Assembly (NCBI GenBank): GCA_018287875.1
Contig: JAGVVL010000001.1
Location: forward strand, 4,960,001-5,024,000
Length of the DNA: 64,000 nucleotides
Origin: Nigrospora sphaerica
Taxonomy: Eukaryota; Ascomycota; Sordariomycetes; Amphisphaeriales; Apiosporaceae
Reading direction: 5' to 3'
Shown here: positions 38,253-49,628 of the stretch, one piece after another
Position numbering within the stretch: position 1 is the stretch's first letter
How the letters are laid out: the number at the start of each line of letters is the position of its first letter
Translations under genes and position numbers: made by a program
The notes under the pieces: generated by a model
The model's input: the letters and a program-made list of their open reading frames with translations, nothing else
The model's database searches: none
Told to the model about the DNA's origin: nothing

Positions 38253-40698
38253 CTATAACACTTCGCCAATGATTTTGGATGCTTCCCGGTAGGTCTGCAG
38301 GAGCTTCTCGCACTTTTCGCGTTCCTTTTTAACGCCGTCATCTTCGTAGAGCAGGTCCTCGAAGAGGGCTTCCTTATAGAGTTCGCTCACAAGGCGGTTC
38401 TGTACCACGTCTTTGCTGTGGTTGACGAGGAGGTGCATGACGGCCTTGGGAACCTGGTCGGCGATGGTTTCGCGGACAATATTGAAGTAGGACGAAATGA
38501 GCGCGCGGATGAGCTCCGTCTCCATGGCCTCGCGATCGGTCAAGGCCGGTTCGGTATTCTCAGACCCCTGTATCTGGTTAGCTTTGTGCTTCATAAAGGT
38601 GAGACGGGTCTTCACTAACAAACATGCCCGGGTGGCCGAATTCGGTCACCGCTGGGCTTTCAGGCTCCCGGCCCAGCGGGGACGGGGCAGGGCGGTGGGA
38701 AAGCTTTTCCTCGCTCCGCCGGATGCTTTGGCTGAAGCTGGGTTCAATAGACTGGCTCACGTGACGTGGCAGAGACGTAGGAGCGCCTGCGCCGCCAGGC
38801 TGAATAGGGCCATCCTTGCCAAAGAAGTAGGTAAGGAACGTGTCCCGAGGACCGCCCCCGGGCCTGGACGGCGATGCGGGTCTTGTGCCGTTCACTGCGG
38901 ACGCAATGCTGCCGTTCTCGCGGACGGCTGGTGACATGCTGCGCGATCCTTTAGCGAGTTGCTTCCGGGAAGTGGGGGCGTCGCCCTTGCTGGCAGCGTC
39001 GTCGTCTTCCGGCGTCTCAGTGCCGTTGACCTCCAGCTCCTTCATCCGCCGCTTCTCGCGCCGCTCGCGCTCCTCCTGGAGTATGCGCTTCCTTTCTTGC
39101 TCTTGCCTGTTGCTCACGACGTGGCTCATGGCCGCAGCGGCACCCAGGAAATTCGGGTGATTAGTGTTGATGTAGGCGCGCTGAATGGAAATCAAAGATT
39201 CCACATAGTTCGAAGCCGGGCCAAGTCTTTCTCGCAGCAAGTCCGAGACAACTTCGATCAGCTTGGCCTGCAACTTTGGAAACCGCAGGAGCTCGGTGGA
39301 GCCGCACGTGTGGCATATCTTGATGAGCTCTTCGTAGACAAGTTCTACACAGCGTTGTGAAGGGATCTCCAGCAGCTTAATTTGTGGCTTGACAAGGAGG
39401 TCGAATGCCATTTCGGGAACGAAGAGGCTGGGCCGGGGTCCAGTGGAGTTGCGAATAGCCGTGCGAATGTCCAGAGCCGAGAGGTTAGAGGTAGGGTCGA
39501 TGGTCTCCAATGCGCTTCCAAACACCGAGTTGAAGATGTAGTATATACGGGCGCCACCGGAGAGTTCCTTGGTAGATATCTCTGTCGAGGTACCGTCGAT
39601 GGACGAAACGAAGGCGGAGGCGAACTTGGTCATGAGCTGCAGAATCATGGATCCCCTGTGCTCCTTACCACTGAAATGGTTGTCTCCGTAGCTCGCCAGC
39701 TCTTGTTGTGTCTGCCCCATAAGGGTGTTGAGGCGGGCCTTGATGTCGGGCAGGCGCTCCCGGATGTGACTCATCAGTGTCTGGTTGAGCGTCTTGGCCA
39801 GGAACTGGGTGCCGCATTTTACCGCGATGTTACGGTAGGCGGGGTGGTGGCGGAAGAAATCCATTTCAGCCTTCAGGGCATCCTCCATAGGCTTGTTGCC
39901 CTGGATGTCTTGCTGGGATCGGTTGACAACTCCGATAAAGCCCAGCTTCAAGGGGTAGACCCGGCCAGTGAGGATGTCCATGGCGTTGGTGCCATGGTCC
40001 ATCAAGTCTACCTTGGTCAGGACGCCGATGGTCCTCCTTCCCAAAGGATCGACATGTCTGGCGAGTTTCAGGGCTTCCGAGTTGACGATGTCGACGTTTG
40101 CGGGAGAAACGGCCAGGATGATACTGTTGGGCTTGGCGATGAACTCGGAGATGAGTGTTCGAGTTTGCTTCTCGATGTCTGGCGGCTGGTCGCCGATGGG
40201 CACCTTGGTCAGACCCGGCAGATCGACCAAGGTCAGGTTCAGGACGTGAGGCGAGTAGATTTTGAGGTTGATGGGTTGGCGGTTGATGCCTTTGTTGTTA
40301 CCAGCCACTCGCGCCGTCTCGTTCTCGATCTCGCGCTTGACATCGCCGAAATCCGTGAAGCGCCGGCCGGGAATGTGATGGAATTCGGCCCACTCGGAGC
40401 GTCTGGCCTGGGTGGGGTTTTGGTAGGCGACGTGAACCGTGTCCGCGTCGTTGGACTCGGGCTCGTCGTCTTCGACGTTGATGAGCTGCAGGATAAGAGG
40501 GCGGCGAGTGACGATGCCGCTGCCTCGGGGCAGGAAGTCACGGCCAACAATGTTTTCGAGGACCGAGGACTTGCCGGCTGACTGGGAACCGACAACGACA
40601 ATTTGGGGGAGGTCGAGGCTATCGTTGCCGATCGTGTTGAAGACCAGGTCCTGCAGCTGGTTGACGACCCGCAGCAGGTCGTCGCCGAGGGAGGCCAT
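38253..40698 (-). CDS. DNM1: Dynamin-related GTPase Dnm1 (mitochondrial/peroxisomal fission)
   Basis: Mechano-GTPase that assembles on mitochondria and peroxisomes and divides them. Exons 40698-38620 and 38567-38253 with a 52-bp intron give 797 aa. The GTPase domain has the P-loop 'GSQSAGKSS' (37-45), 'LPRGSGIVTRRP' with the switch threonine, 'DLPGLTKVPIG' and 'TKVD'. The middle domain includes 'SSIDGTSTEISTKELSGGAR'. A variable disordered insert contains 'FLTYFFGKDG', matching the FLNYFFGKD signature of Dnm1 rather than Vps1. The GED is 'EPALTDREAMETELIRALIS' to 'TYREASKIIGEVL' at the end. The intron donor (GTTAGT at 38619) was chosen because it keeps phase 0 and leaves a CTAAC branch site 9 nt before the acceptor; the acceptor could also be 6 nt upstream. 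Vps1 is the main alternative. Confidence 0.92.
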
Positions 40699-41900
40699 CT
40701 TGCAGCAGCAAATGGTACAAGGCTTGCACAGCGATGGGCGGATGGGAGGTCGAGAGGCGGTGGCAGCTGGACCGGACCGGTTCGTCGAGCGATAATCGAC
40801 AAGACGCTGGCTGGTATCGCAGCAGCTGGAAGGGCAGAGAACCTCGGGCTTCTGTCAGGCCGAAGGCACGAAGAGGCAACGAAGCGAGGTCTTGAGGGGG
40901 GGAGGGCGCCTTCGACTTGGTTTCGCCGAGCCGTGTACTCCCGTCAAGGTTTCCTTGCCAACAATGGTGGGACAGGATTTGGGCTGGGGCTTGAGGGCGA
41001 CTTGCTCTGCCTCCAAGAGTCGCAGGCGGCGATTGCTCTGGGAATAAACGCAGAGGAAGATGTGAGAGCAATAGAAGCGATGCGGGTTAAAGAGAGTAAC
41101 AACCCAGGTGGTGCTCTTAGCGGTAGGACAGAGCGACTACGAAAGTCATTAACCCGAGCCCATGTCAAAATTTCAAGTTGTTCATGCACCTGTCGGGGAG
41201 CTCACCTACGTACTTGTTGTCCCCACCGCTTAGCTGAATTGTTTCCTGCCACCCCGACTTCCTCCGCAGCTGGAGGGGAACAAAATGGGCGCAGGAGCCT
41301 CATGACGAGGATGGATTCCCATTCGCTCATGACTGGACCGAATGCAAACAACTGTCATCGGTTCCCATGATAGGACCGCCCTGGGTCGCTTACAGGAACA
41401 ACCAGCCGGTGCAGTTGGTGGCTGGCAGTTGTCGACCGCCCTCGTCCGCTTACACCCCTCCTCCCATGGATGGATGATAGTAGACAACCGTTTGCAGATA
41501 GCCTCTGTGCGGCATTGCCGCTATCGCGGTGGATCTGCGAAGACGGTACAGTGGGAGGGGTGTGTAAAGGTACTACTACCTTCTGTCCATGGGTCCACGC
41601 CCGGGTGGTAAATGTACAAATGAACAACTCCGGTTTCTCCTTACCAACCTTCTGTACCAAACAAATATAAGAGAGTATTGCACCAGGTTACTATTACGTT
41701 CAGCACCGAAGTGCTTTGCTGCTCATCAAATATGTATCCATTGGTGGGCAATCTGAGCAAGGTGCCCGTGCAGGCCCCGACTGTCCGATACCGCTCTGGA
41801 GTTGGTGCTGTAGTTCACACGGACGCATCCTGGCACAGACACCGGCCGCCTCCGTAGTCCCCCCGTGAGGATGAGCGATATCATGTGCTGCTCACCTGGT
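40699..41900. other. Intergenic region upstream of DNM1
   Basis: About 1.2 kb with the DNM1 promoter on the left and the 3' UTR of the 321-aa gene on the right. No gene is supported. Open frames overlapping the DNM1 start on the other strand are coding shadows. Confidence 0.5.
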
Positions 41901-42866
41901 CTAGGGCCCGCGAATGTGCGCCAGCACCTGTCTGAGCCTGCCGAGGGCCTTCATTTCCGAGGGTGCGGTTCCCGGCGGGCGTGCCGCCTCCTGCTCCATC
42001 TCCTTCCGTGCCTCCTCGACCAAGAAACCGAGATCCCCCCAGACCTCGGCTGTGTAGCTCGATAAGACATTCTGCCACTGTCCAAGCCACAGACTCCTGG
42101 CCTCCATGGCGTCTGGGACTCCCAAATCCTCCTGGAGGAGGCCGCCGTCGCGTGGGATGAAATTGAGCGCATGGTCCCAGTCAACGTCGAGCGGCCCCCC
42201 GCCTACGGGGCCACCGTCGGGAAAGAGAGCTTTTCTCAGGGCCGTTGCCTCATCCGCCGTCAGAGGCATATCGGGCTCGGGCCGGGCCACCTCTTCATAC
42301 CCGCCGTCCAATAACCTCATGACGTCCAACCCGTCGGATTGAGCATATCGACTAACACTGGTGTTCCTCCCCGCCTCCGGGGTTCGCCGCCCGGGTTCGG
42401 AGGTGAGGGCCAGGTCCGCTGCAGAATATGTTGACAGTTCCGGCACGCTTGTGCCATCCAGGAATCCAGAAAAGGCAGCTTCTTGCTGGGCGATATGATT
42501 GTCCACGTGCGCCGACTTGAAAGTTGCATCCGGGGCTCTGTTAGCCAGTCGGGGGGTTTGGCCCAGGGCAGTGCTTCCGGTCAGCTCGGGGGTTCCGGTC
42601 GAAGGACCGGCCTTGCCGCCGCCGGCGGGCAGCTGGTGCCTCATATTGGCATACGCAGTCGATCCCATGATCAGATCGTGCGTCAGAGTCGTGGTCGATT
42701 TGAGTAGACGAGGTGCAATCGACTCGCCGCCATTGTGGCGGCCACTGTCCGTCCTGTCCTCAATCTCGCCCGGCGACGTGGGCGTTTGGCGTGCCGGCGC
42801 TTTGCCCTTGCCCTTCTCTCCCGGGTTGTCCGTGTCGGGTGCCGGCCCAGCTTCATCAGAGTCCAT
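41901..42866 (-). CDS. Hypothetical protein, 321 aa, intronless
   Basis: An uninterrupted 321-aa frame with a good start ('ccgtcATGGACTC') and a composition unlike the random GC-rich frames nearby. I do not recognise it. The N-terminal 130 residues are Pro/Gly/Ser-rich and probably disordered. The C-terminal 120 residues look folded: 'DGLDVMRLLDGG', 'LTADEATALRKALFPDGG', 'DVDWDHALNFIPR', 'MEARSLWLGQWQNVLSSYTA' and 'VWGDLGFLVEEARKEMEQEA', the last ones helical with regular aromatic spacing. There is no signal peptide, membrane segment or cysteine pattern. The pattern fits a fungus-specific cytosolic or nuclear protein. A spliced C-terminal extension beyond 41901 cannot be excluded. Confidence 0.7.
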   Translation of the reverse strand: MDSDEAGPAPDTDNPGEKGKGKAPARQTPTSPGEIEDRTDSGRHNGGESIAPRLLKSTTTLTHDLIMGSTAYANMRHQLPAGGGKAGPSTGTPELTGSTALGQTPRLANRAPDATFKSAHVDNHIAQQEAAFSGFLDGTSVPELSTYSAADLALTSEPGRRTPEAGRNTSVSRYAQSDGLDVMRLLDGGYEEVARPEPDMPLTADEATALRKALFPDGGPVGGGPLDVDWDHALNFIPRDGGLLQEDLGVPDAMEARSLWLGQWQNVLSSYTAEVWGDLGFLVEEARKEMEQEAARPPGTAPSEMKALGRLRQVLAHIRGP

Positions 42867-45617
42867 GACGGGCGATATGGGCAGCTACGCGTCAGTCACG
42901 TAGCGGTTGTTGCGTTTTATAGAAGTTACTCGAACGTAGCCGGACGCTGGTTGGCTTGAGCGGTAGCTACGGGCAGTGCCGTTCGATCCCGAGGGGCCCT
43001 CATAGGTTGCATAGCTCACTAAATCTGACATGTGATGAGATGTATCCCGGCGCATCATTACCGGCAGGCGTCCAAGCACTAATACCTCGTCGCATGACAT
43101 CACCGAAGACATGGTCTCGATAGCCTTGGCCATGGGTCGGGCGGCCGTATGCTTTGCTCATCCGACCACTGCTTACCGTCTCGCCCTCTTAGAAGCGGGT
43201 GTTGCGCACCACAGGCGGATATACGGGCACAAACGGACAAAACAAGAAGTACTCATCGCATCACCGGACGTTGGGCAGCATCCCGGCCACATAGATTACT
43301 CAGTAAACCCAAACCCGCTGCAATTAGTCGGGAAGTGGAGGTACATGACGGCCAGCAACCTCAGGGCGGCCATGAGGATGCGCAGCGTGCGAATAAGCAG
43401 TTGGGCGGATGGATATTGTGAGGATTCAACCCACTACCGAATAAGTGCTTGCCCACGCACACAGACAGGTGCCATCGTGAGGGGGCCTGGAATGGCCCCA
43501 CGAGCGACATGCGCGCTTCGGGCACAAGACACGTACCTCTTATACCATGCCTAGATAGGCAATGGCTTCGTTTTCGTTCCACAAGGCCAACGGGCAAGGC
43601 GCTGCTGCTGGCTGCTATTATGTACGGAATGCATGGAAGCAAGTAGGGAGCCAACGCCCCGAGTCGTCAGGCTTCCATTGCAGCGCCATTGGCGTGGTGT
43701 TGACGGTGCCCACTTCGAGGATGGGATTCCGTGTTGACTCAACCCAATAAATCGAGCCAGCGGTGGTCCGGACGGCGAATGCAGGGCGGCCTATCGTTGG
43801 CCCTCCACGGTTTGTTGGCTGTTGATGTTGATCTTGACAGCACATAGGTACATGCTTACACTGCCTGTCCTCTTGGTCTCTAGAGCGCCTATGTGAAGTG
43901 AGTTACGTATTTGCCTTCTTAGATAATAAAGTAATTTGTACTATAAGTCTTGGTCATACGTACACATTGACCTAGTTGCAGAATATGCACTCGCTGTCAC
44001 TCGGGGTACTGAGGGCGTCTACGAGGGCGTTTTCTATGGGCCTACCGTGATCTCTCGCTTGCAGGTGGTCGGTGTGGAAAGCCCGCTGGCCAGGACTTTT
44101 AGTCGAGGCGCGTCGGAATCCCTGTCGCCAGCCTGCCAGCGTAGCCCTGGACTGGAGGTTCTGCTAACCTTTTGGCGGTGGAGGGGCCAAGGGAGCGGGC
44201 GGCAGGGCCGCAGTACTTGGGTTATGTCATACCCTGGGGCTCATTATGTACATTCTCCTTCAACAATGGTTGGCGGATTCGCTCTTTGCTCGGTGCTGGT
44301 CCGGGCGAGTACTTCTTATCGAGGCGATGCATGTACTGGTTTCCCACTCAGCTACCATGGATGGAGGTCAGTACTCTCCAGCGGGACCCGATGGTGGATG
44401 GCGGATGGTGGGCAAGATGGGAACTGCGGGAGGTCCCAGAGTTTAGATAGGTCGAGTGCCTCCTCCAGTCTCCCATACCTACTTCGGACCATCATCCGTT
44501 TACAGTCTTTTTTCCCCTTGCGTATGTAGCAGCATGCCTGCCGACCTCTTCAGTCACTGTGATCCCGCGCATGTATCCTAAAATACCGCGCAAGCGCCTG
44601 CATGGCCAGCAATGGCTACGAGCTTCCGGCCCCGTATCATCGGGCAGCCTCTAGGGTACGCACTAAGGTGAGGTGGCCTTGGGGGGTAATAGATACAGAA
44701 GGTAGATGGAAGGAGCCAAGCCTGGAGGAGATAGGAACAGGATGAACGGGGCACCTACAATAGCAACCGACCAATGTATCAAGGAGCGGAGGGAGGCCGG
44801 GAAGGGAGGCTGGAATGGAAGACATTGACTACAGTGGCGCAGGGTGAAGTAGGTGGTAGTCAAATGAGCATTTAGCATCAATCCGTCCTATCTCGTCCTA
44901 TCCTACCTATCCATCCACATCGCCTGGTATCATTGCCAGCTTGCCAGGCTCTACCGACAGTAGACTTGCAGCCGGCGCCGGTCAAATCGATCGAGCAACC
45001 CCTGTCATTCGCGGTGCGCTGGAACACCGTGCCTCAAGTCCATCGACCTCGCTACTCCTGCACGCATGATATCGGCGGCGGTCTACAGGCGACGAGAGCA
45101 ATCTTGGGCATGGTCATTCATTGTCGGGATTCCAGGCCTGCACGTTACCCGAGTCCTTCCTAAGCAGTCCCATTCCATACTACCTACGTCCAGCGGGTTT
45201 GCGCGTTGGCGGCCCCTCCAGTACTCATACGTGGTTGAGGGCGTAAGGTTCCCCACGCTGAGAAGGCCTTCCACACTAAGGGCGAGTTAGAGGGTCCCAA
45301 AACCTGACCTCCAGCCCAGAAGCCACATCCGAACCTCATCATCATCATCAAACCTATCGAGCCCAACCCGCCCGCCCCTGCGACTCGCCCACACAGGAAC
45401 CTCGCCCGATTGCACCGCCCAGCCCTCCTGCGCACCCTCGTACTGCTTGCGCCTGCCGAACGCTAATCCCACTTTCCCCGCTGCCTCAGCAGAACCTTGC
45501 CCTTGCAGGTCACGCCTCCAACCTGACGACCGACGAGCTCAGCACCCTCCTCTCCACCCACCCCCCCTCCCCTCAAAACGAAGACCACAGAGGAACACCA
45601 CGGCCGCCCCTCCCGCG
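42867..45617. other. Long divergent intergenic region
   Basis: About 2.75 kb with no supported gene. It must contain the promoter of the 321-aa gene and that of the PP2A subunit. The part at 45320-45610 is C-rich with an ATCATC run (about 45337-45350) and is the likely PP2A leader. Frames such as 43936-44529 have no recognisable domain or compositional bias toward coding. Confidence 0.5.
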
Positions 45618-47423
45618 ATGTCTTCTCCAGACGATAATCCGGTCACCTGGAAGTTCACGCAGTGCTTCGGCGACAAGGGAGATGTGGAGGATATCACAGA
45701 GGGTATGCGACCTTGCCTCCCCCCCCCGCGCCGCCGCCGCCGCCTCCTGCTCTGCCCCCCCGTTGGCCGTGTCATCTGCCTACCTACTGACACGCCTCTG
45801 CAGCCGACATCATCTCGACGGTAGAATTCGACCACACAGGCAACTATCTTGCAACCGGTGACAAGGGCGGACGCGTAGTATTATTCGAGAGGAACGAGAC
45901 GGTCAGTCCCCCCCCCCACAAGGCCACAGGCCAGTCGTGCGTACTCGCCGGCCAGGGCTCGCCGGCCGCGAGGCCCTGGGGCCCTTGGGCCGGCTGCCGC
46001 CGCCGCCACCGGGGCGCATTCTGACCGGATGCAGAAAAAAACCTGCGAGTACAAATTCCACACCGAGTTCCAGTCGCACGAGCCCGAGTTCGACTATCTC
46101 AAGTCGCTAGAGATCGAGGAGAAGATCAACAAGATCAAGTGGTGCCGCCGCCAGAATGCCTCGCATTATCTGCTTTCAACCAACGATAAGACAATCAAGC
46201 TGTGGAAAGTCTTCGAGAAGTCGCTCAAGGTCGTGGCCGAGAACAACCTGTCCCACGATCTGACACCCGGCAATGCCCTCGGCGCCGGCGGTGGTGCCCC
46301 ACGACCCAACCCCAGTCTTGCTCACCTTAAGAATGCTGGCGACCTGAAGCTCCCGCGCCTGACGCACCATGATACCGTTGTGGCTGCCGTCCCGAGGCGG
46401 ACCTACGCCAACGCTCATGCATACCACATCAACAGCATCTCGGTCAACAGCGACGGCGAGACCTTCATAAGCAGCGACGATCTCCGCATCAACCTCTGGA
46501 ACCTCAACATCCAGGACCAGAGCTTCAACATTGTGGACATCAAGCCCGCGAATATGGAGGAGTTGACGGAGGTCATCACGGCCGCCGAGTTCCACCCCAC
46601 GAGCTGCAACTGGTTCATGTACGCAAGTTCTAAGGGCACCATCAAACTGGCCGATATGCGTGAGAGTGCGCTGTGCGACCAGCATGCTAAGCGTACGTGT
46701 GATATGCTCCCCCCAAATGTGTTGGCTGTTCCTAATCCGTGCTGCGGTAGTTTTCGAGCAAGAGGAGGACCCCTCGTCGAGATCCTTCTTCTCCGAGATC
46801 ATATCCTCCATCTCCGACGTTCGTTTCTCCCACGACGGCCGGTACATTCTGTCTCGGGACTACCTGACGGTCAAGATCTGGGACGTGAACATGGAGCGCC
46901 AACCGATCAAGACGATCCCCATTCACGAGCATCTGCGGCCGCGGCTCTGCGATACCTATGAGAACGACAGCATATTCGACAAGTTTGAGGTTGTCTTCTC
47001 AGGCGATGCCAAGAACGTCATGACGGGCAGCTACAACAACAATTTCATGATCTACCCCTCGGACCCGGAGAAGGAGACCGAGGTCGTCCTTCAAGCGGAC
47101 AAGTCGGCCTTCAAGGCCAAGAAAGTCGGCGTCGCAACGCCCATCAACTCGGCGACGAGCCCCACGGCGAATGGCGGCAAGAAGGGTGGGTCTCGCGCTG
47201 GCAGTCCGGCCGGTGCAGGCCAGGGGCAGCGGATGCGTAAGGAGACCGATGCCGACCAGATCGACTTCAATAAGAAGATCCTGCACATGAGTTGGCACCC
47301 GTTCGAGGACAGCATCGCCATTGCCGCGACCAACAACGTAAGTTACCTGACCCTGCAGCTGTTCTGCTTGGGTGGCCACCCGACACTGACTGGCCGCAGC
47401 TGTTTGTTTTCTCGGCACTGTAA
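45618..47423 (+). CDS. CDC55: PP2A regulatory B subunit (PR55/Cdc55), WD40 protein
   Basis: Regulatory subunit that targets protein phosphatase 2A, acting in mitosis, morphogenesis and stress responses. Five exons: 45618-45702, 45804-45901, 46035-46692, 46751-47337 and 47400-47423; introns of 101, 133, 58 and 62 bp; 483 aa. Joins rebuild PR55 signatures: '[20 protein letters not shown]', '[20 protein letters not shown]', '[20 protein letters not shown]' and 'AATNNLFVFSAL'. Other hallmarks are '[20 protein letters not shown]', '[20 protein letters not shown]' and '[14 protein letters not shown]'. Compared with mammals there is a glycine/proline insert ('[20 protein letters not shown]') and a basic Ser/Gly insert before '[13 protein letters not shown]'. 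The last coding exon is only 24 nt. The GTATGC and GTCAGT donors are ordinary fungal sites. Confidence 0.95.
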
Positions 47424-47616
47424 ACCGTGGCATGAAAGGCCTCTTCCATCGACGCCGACAGCTCCGTCTGGACGTCCCAGGTCCTCCAGCTCACGGAAAG
47501 CCGGACCAGGAGCTTTGCCGGGTTCTTGCTCGACGGTCTGACGATAGATCCTTGACTCTCAGGGTTTCCGGCCTTGTAATTGGCGGTGGTCAGCCACCCT
47601 GCCATTTCTTGGCCCT

Positions 47617-47685
47617 CTCGTCTCTCTCTCTCTCACGCGCACACACACACACACTCTCTCTCTGTCCCTTTGTCCCTCTCTCTCG
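47617..47685. repeat. Compound TC-CA-TC microsatellite
   Basis: TC units (47621-47634), CA units (about 47637-47654) and TC units (about 47653-47663), followed by further CTCTCT sequence to 47685. It begins about 195 bp after the PP2A stop codon. Confidence 0.9.
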
Positions 47686-48270
47686 CGGCTAGCCTCGCTG
47701 CCTACAATGATTGCTTCTGGTCAGCGTTCCGTGTCCGGGTCAGGTTAGGGTGGTGACTCCTTGGCGGCTGATGACCAGCCATTGTATGTGGCAGTTTGAC
47801 TGAGAGGGAAGCCAAGCTGGGGGGCTGTAAGGGAGGGGGCGGGCTGCATTGACGTGATGCTCGAAGCCTCCCGCAGTAGTTGGCACGGGCTTGTGGTCAG
47901 ATTACGTACCAGCGGCTGCTGAGTGGATAAAAGAAGACAGTGCATACCACATAGAAACTACACACAAGCAAGCAGACAGATTACGGACACTTGCAACACG
48001 CTCCTGCGAGTCTTCGTGAAAACCAATTGGTAGTAAAATTAGCCAATATACATTCGTGAAAACGCAGCCCGTACCCGTGCACTATGTTGTCAAACTGTCA
48101 ACCAGAATTAGGATTCAGGAACACTACGTTGTGCCGCTATCTGGACGTTCGGCGCTGACAGTGCGATGGACGTGCATTCGCCATGTCGAGTATGGGTAGT
48201 TCAGTGAATGAACATTCAAGATATGGATGTCTCTACCTAGAAGTAAATGTATGTGACTGGGGGCGTCCTT

Positions 48271-48383
48271 AATGCTTTTACAGTTTCCCTGCTTGATACC
48301 CTTGTTTTGGATATGGCCATCCATAATGCTTTTACAGTTTCCCTGCTTGATACCCTTGTTTTGGATATGGCCATCCATAATGG
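48271..48383. repeat. Perfect 54-bp tandem duplication
   Basis: The unit at 48271-48324 (starting AATGCTTTTACAG) is repeated exactly at 48325-48378, followed by the first bases of a third copy (AATGG). The unit length is a multiple of three, so the minus strand stays open through both copies, but I do not regard that frame as a gene. Confidence 0.95.
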
Positions 48384-49628
48384 CCAGTCGAGCGCCTTAG
48401 GAGCTAATAGTTGATGATTGAGATCCCCAAGTGCAGCCATTCCCAACCACCACCCGTCCATGGAACCTCCACATATCCCATCCAAATGCTGGAAAGCGGT
48501 CTGTTTCATGAGTAACACGGACCCGTACTGACGGGTAGCACGAGTTCGTTCTTTCGTTTTCTTCCCGGAAGCTCATGAGCAAGTGCGTGAGTTCCTCGTA
48601 TCACCGTAGTAAGAGGCAGGTATTTATGTGGCTCAGGAGCCTGGCGGTGGTCACTACAGAGTATTCTTCTCTTCGCCTCGATCGAATTGTGTTACCACGT
48701 TGATCGGCAAGTTCGCGAGCACTTAAAGGAACCGTTCTCAGCACTGAACCTGTCTGCGTCAAGTACTCTATGTATTGTGAGATAACGCGCTTTATAGTTT
48801 CATGCCGTCTCATCCTTACCAGGCCAAACAGGCCCTAAGGGCATATTCGATCGGTCTGAGCCCGCACGTCTGCACCGCGATGTTGCGGAGTTGTGGCCGA
48901 CATGGCAGCTCAATTCGTGTCGGAGGGATGCATGGTGTTACTAGTATTAAGACGCGATGTCGACTCAGTTTCCCGGTCGGAAGTAGGTTGTCCATGGGCT
49001 CCTTTAGGCACATAGGGTAGGGAAGTATCTAATTACCTGAGGTCAATTAGTGAACATCAGAAGTAAATAAGCACGAGTACTTACTTTATGTAAGCATGTA
49101 CCTGCACCATATGCATGGTGGATGCAAATACATACACGTACGGATGTAGGTACCATATGGTGGTGGCGTGCATCATCACGTAGGTCGTAGGATAACTAAC
49201 AGAACTGGGTACAGACAGGCAGGCCGGTCCTCTGGAGCTAATGGAAGAGGTATGTAGGTAGTGACAGCATATCGCCCCCAGTTGTCGATGGGCAAGTTGG
49301 GCCGGCCCAAGCAACGGCCACTGCTACGGCCATAACTCCTTTTTTCCCCCGGGGGCACATGCTGAACCCATCATCCGCCTCGCCGATATAGTATCCCTCG
49401 TCCTCTCTATTCTCGCTGTTGTTGCTGGCCGTGCTGACGATCCCGAACGATTCCTGTTGCCGTTTGCTATTGGTGCCGCCGCCGCCGGTTGGCTGACCCT
49501 GCCAAGGCTCGTGTGGTTCAGCTTAATTCTATTTGTCTCTTCACGTGTCACGTACGGCCATCTCTCTGTCCTGTCCTTCCGCCCACCTTCCTCCCTCGCC
49601 AGGCCTGCCCCTGCCTCCTCTTATATCG

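Larger units (their letters stand above)
47424..49628. other. Intergenic region with microsatellites and a tandem duplication
   Basis: About 2.2 kb with no supported gene. It contains the PP2A 3' UTR with TC/CA/TC repeats (47617-47685), a perfect 54-bp tandem duplication (48271-48383) and GTACATA/TACCTA motifs around 49085-49160. The transporter promoter and a pyrimidine-rich leader lie near 49500-49628. Confidence 0.5.

Noticed and set aside
39382..40581. 399-codon plus-strand frame over DNM1
   Set aside because: Antisense of a highly conserved GTPase exon; no recognisable domain of its own.
38253..40698. Vps1 as identity of the dynamin-related gene
   Set aside because: The insert carries FLTYFFGKDG, characteristic of Dnm1 in yeast, so Dnm1 was preferred; a phylogeny would settle it.
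43936..44529. 197-codon frame between the 321-aa gene and the PP2A gene
   Set aside because: No domain, mixed overlapping frames on the same strand and no splice or leader context.
48124..48378. Minus-strand frame encoding an 18-residue repeat
   Set aside because: The repeat follows only from the 54-bp tandem duplication having a length divisible by three; there is no promoter context or splice structure to support a gene.
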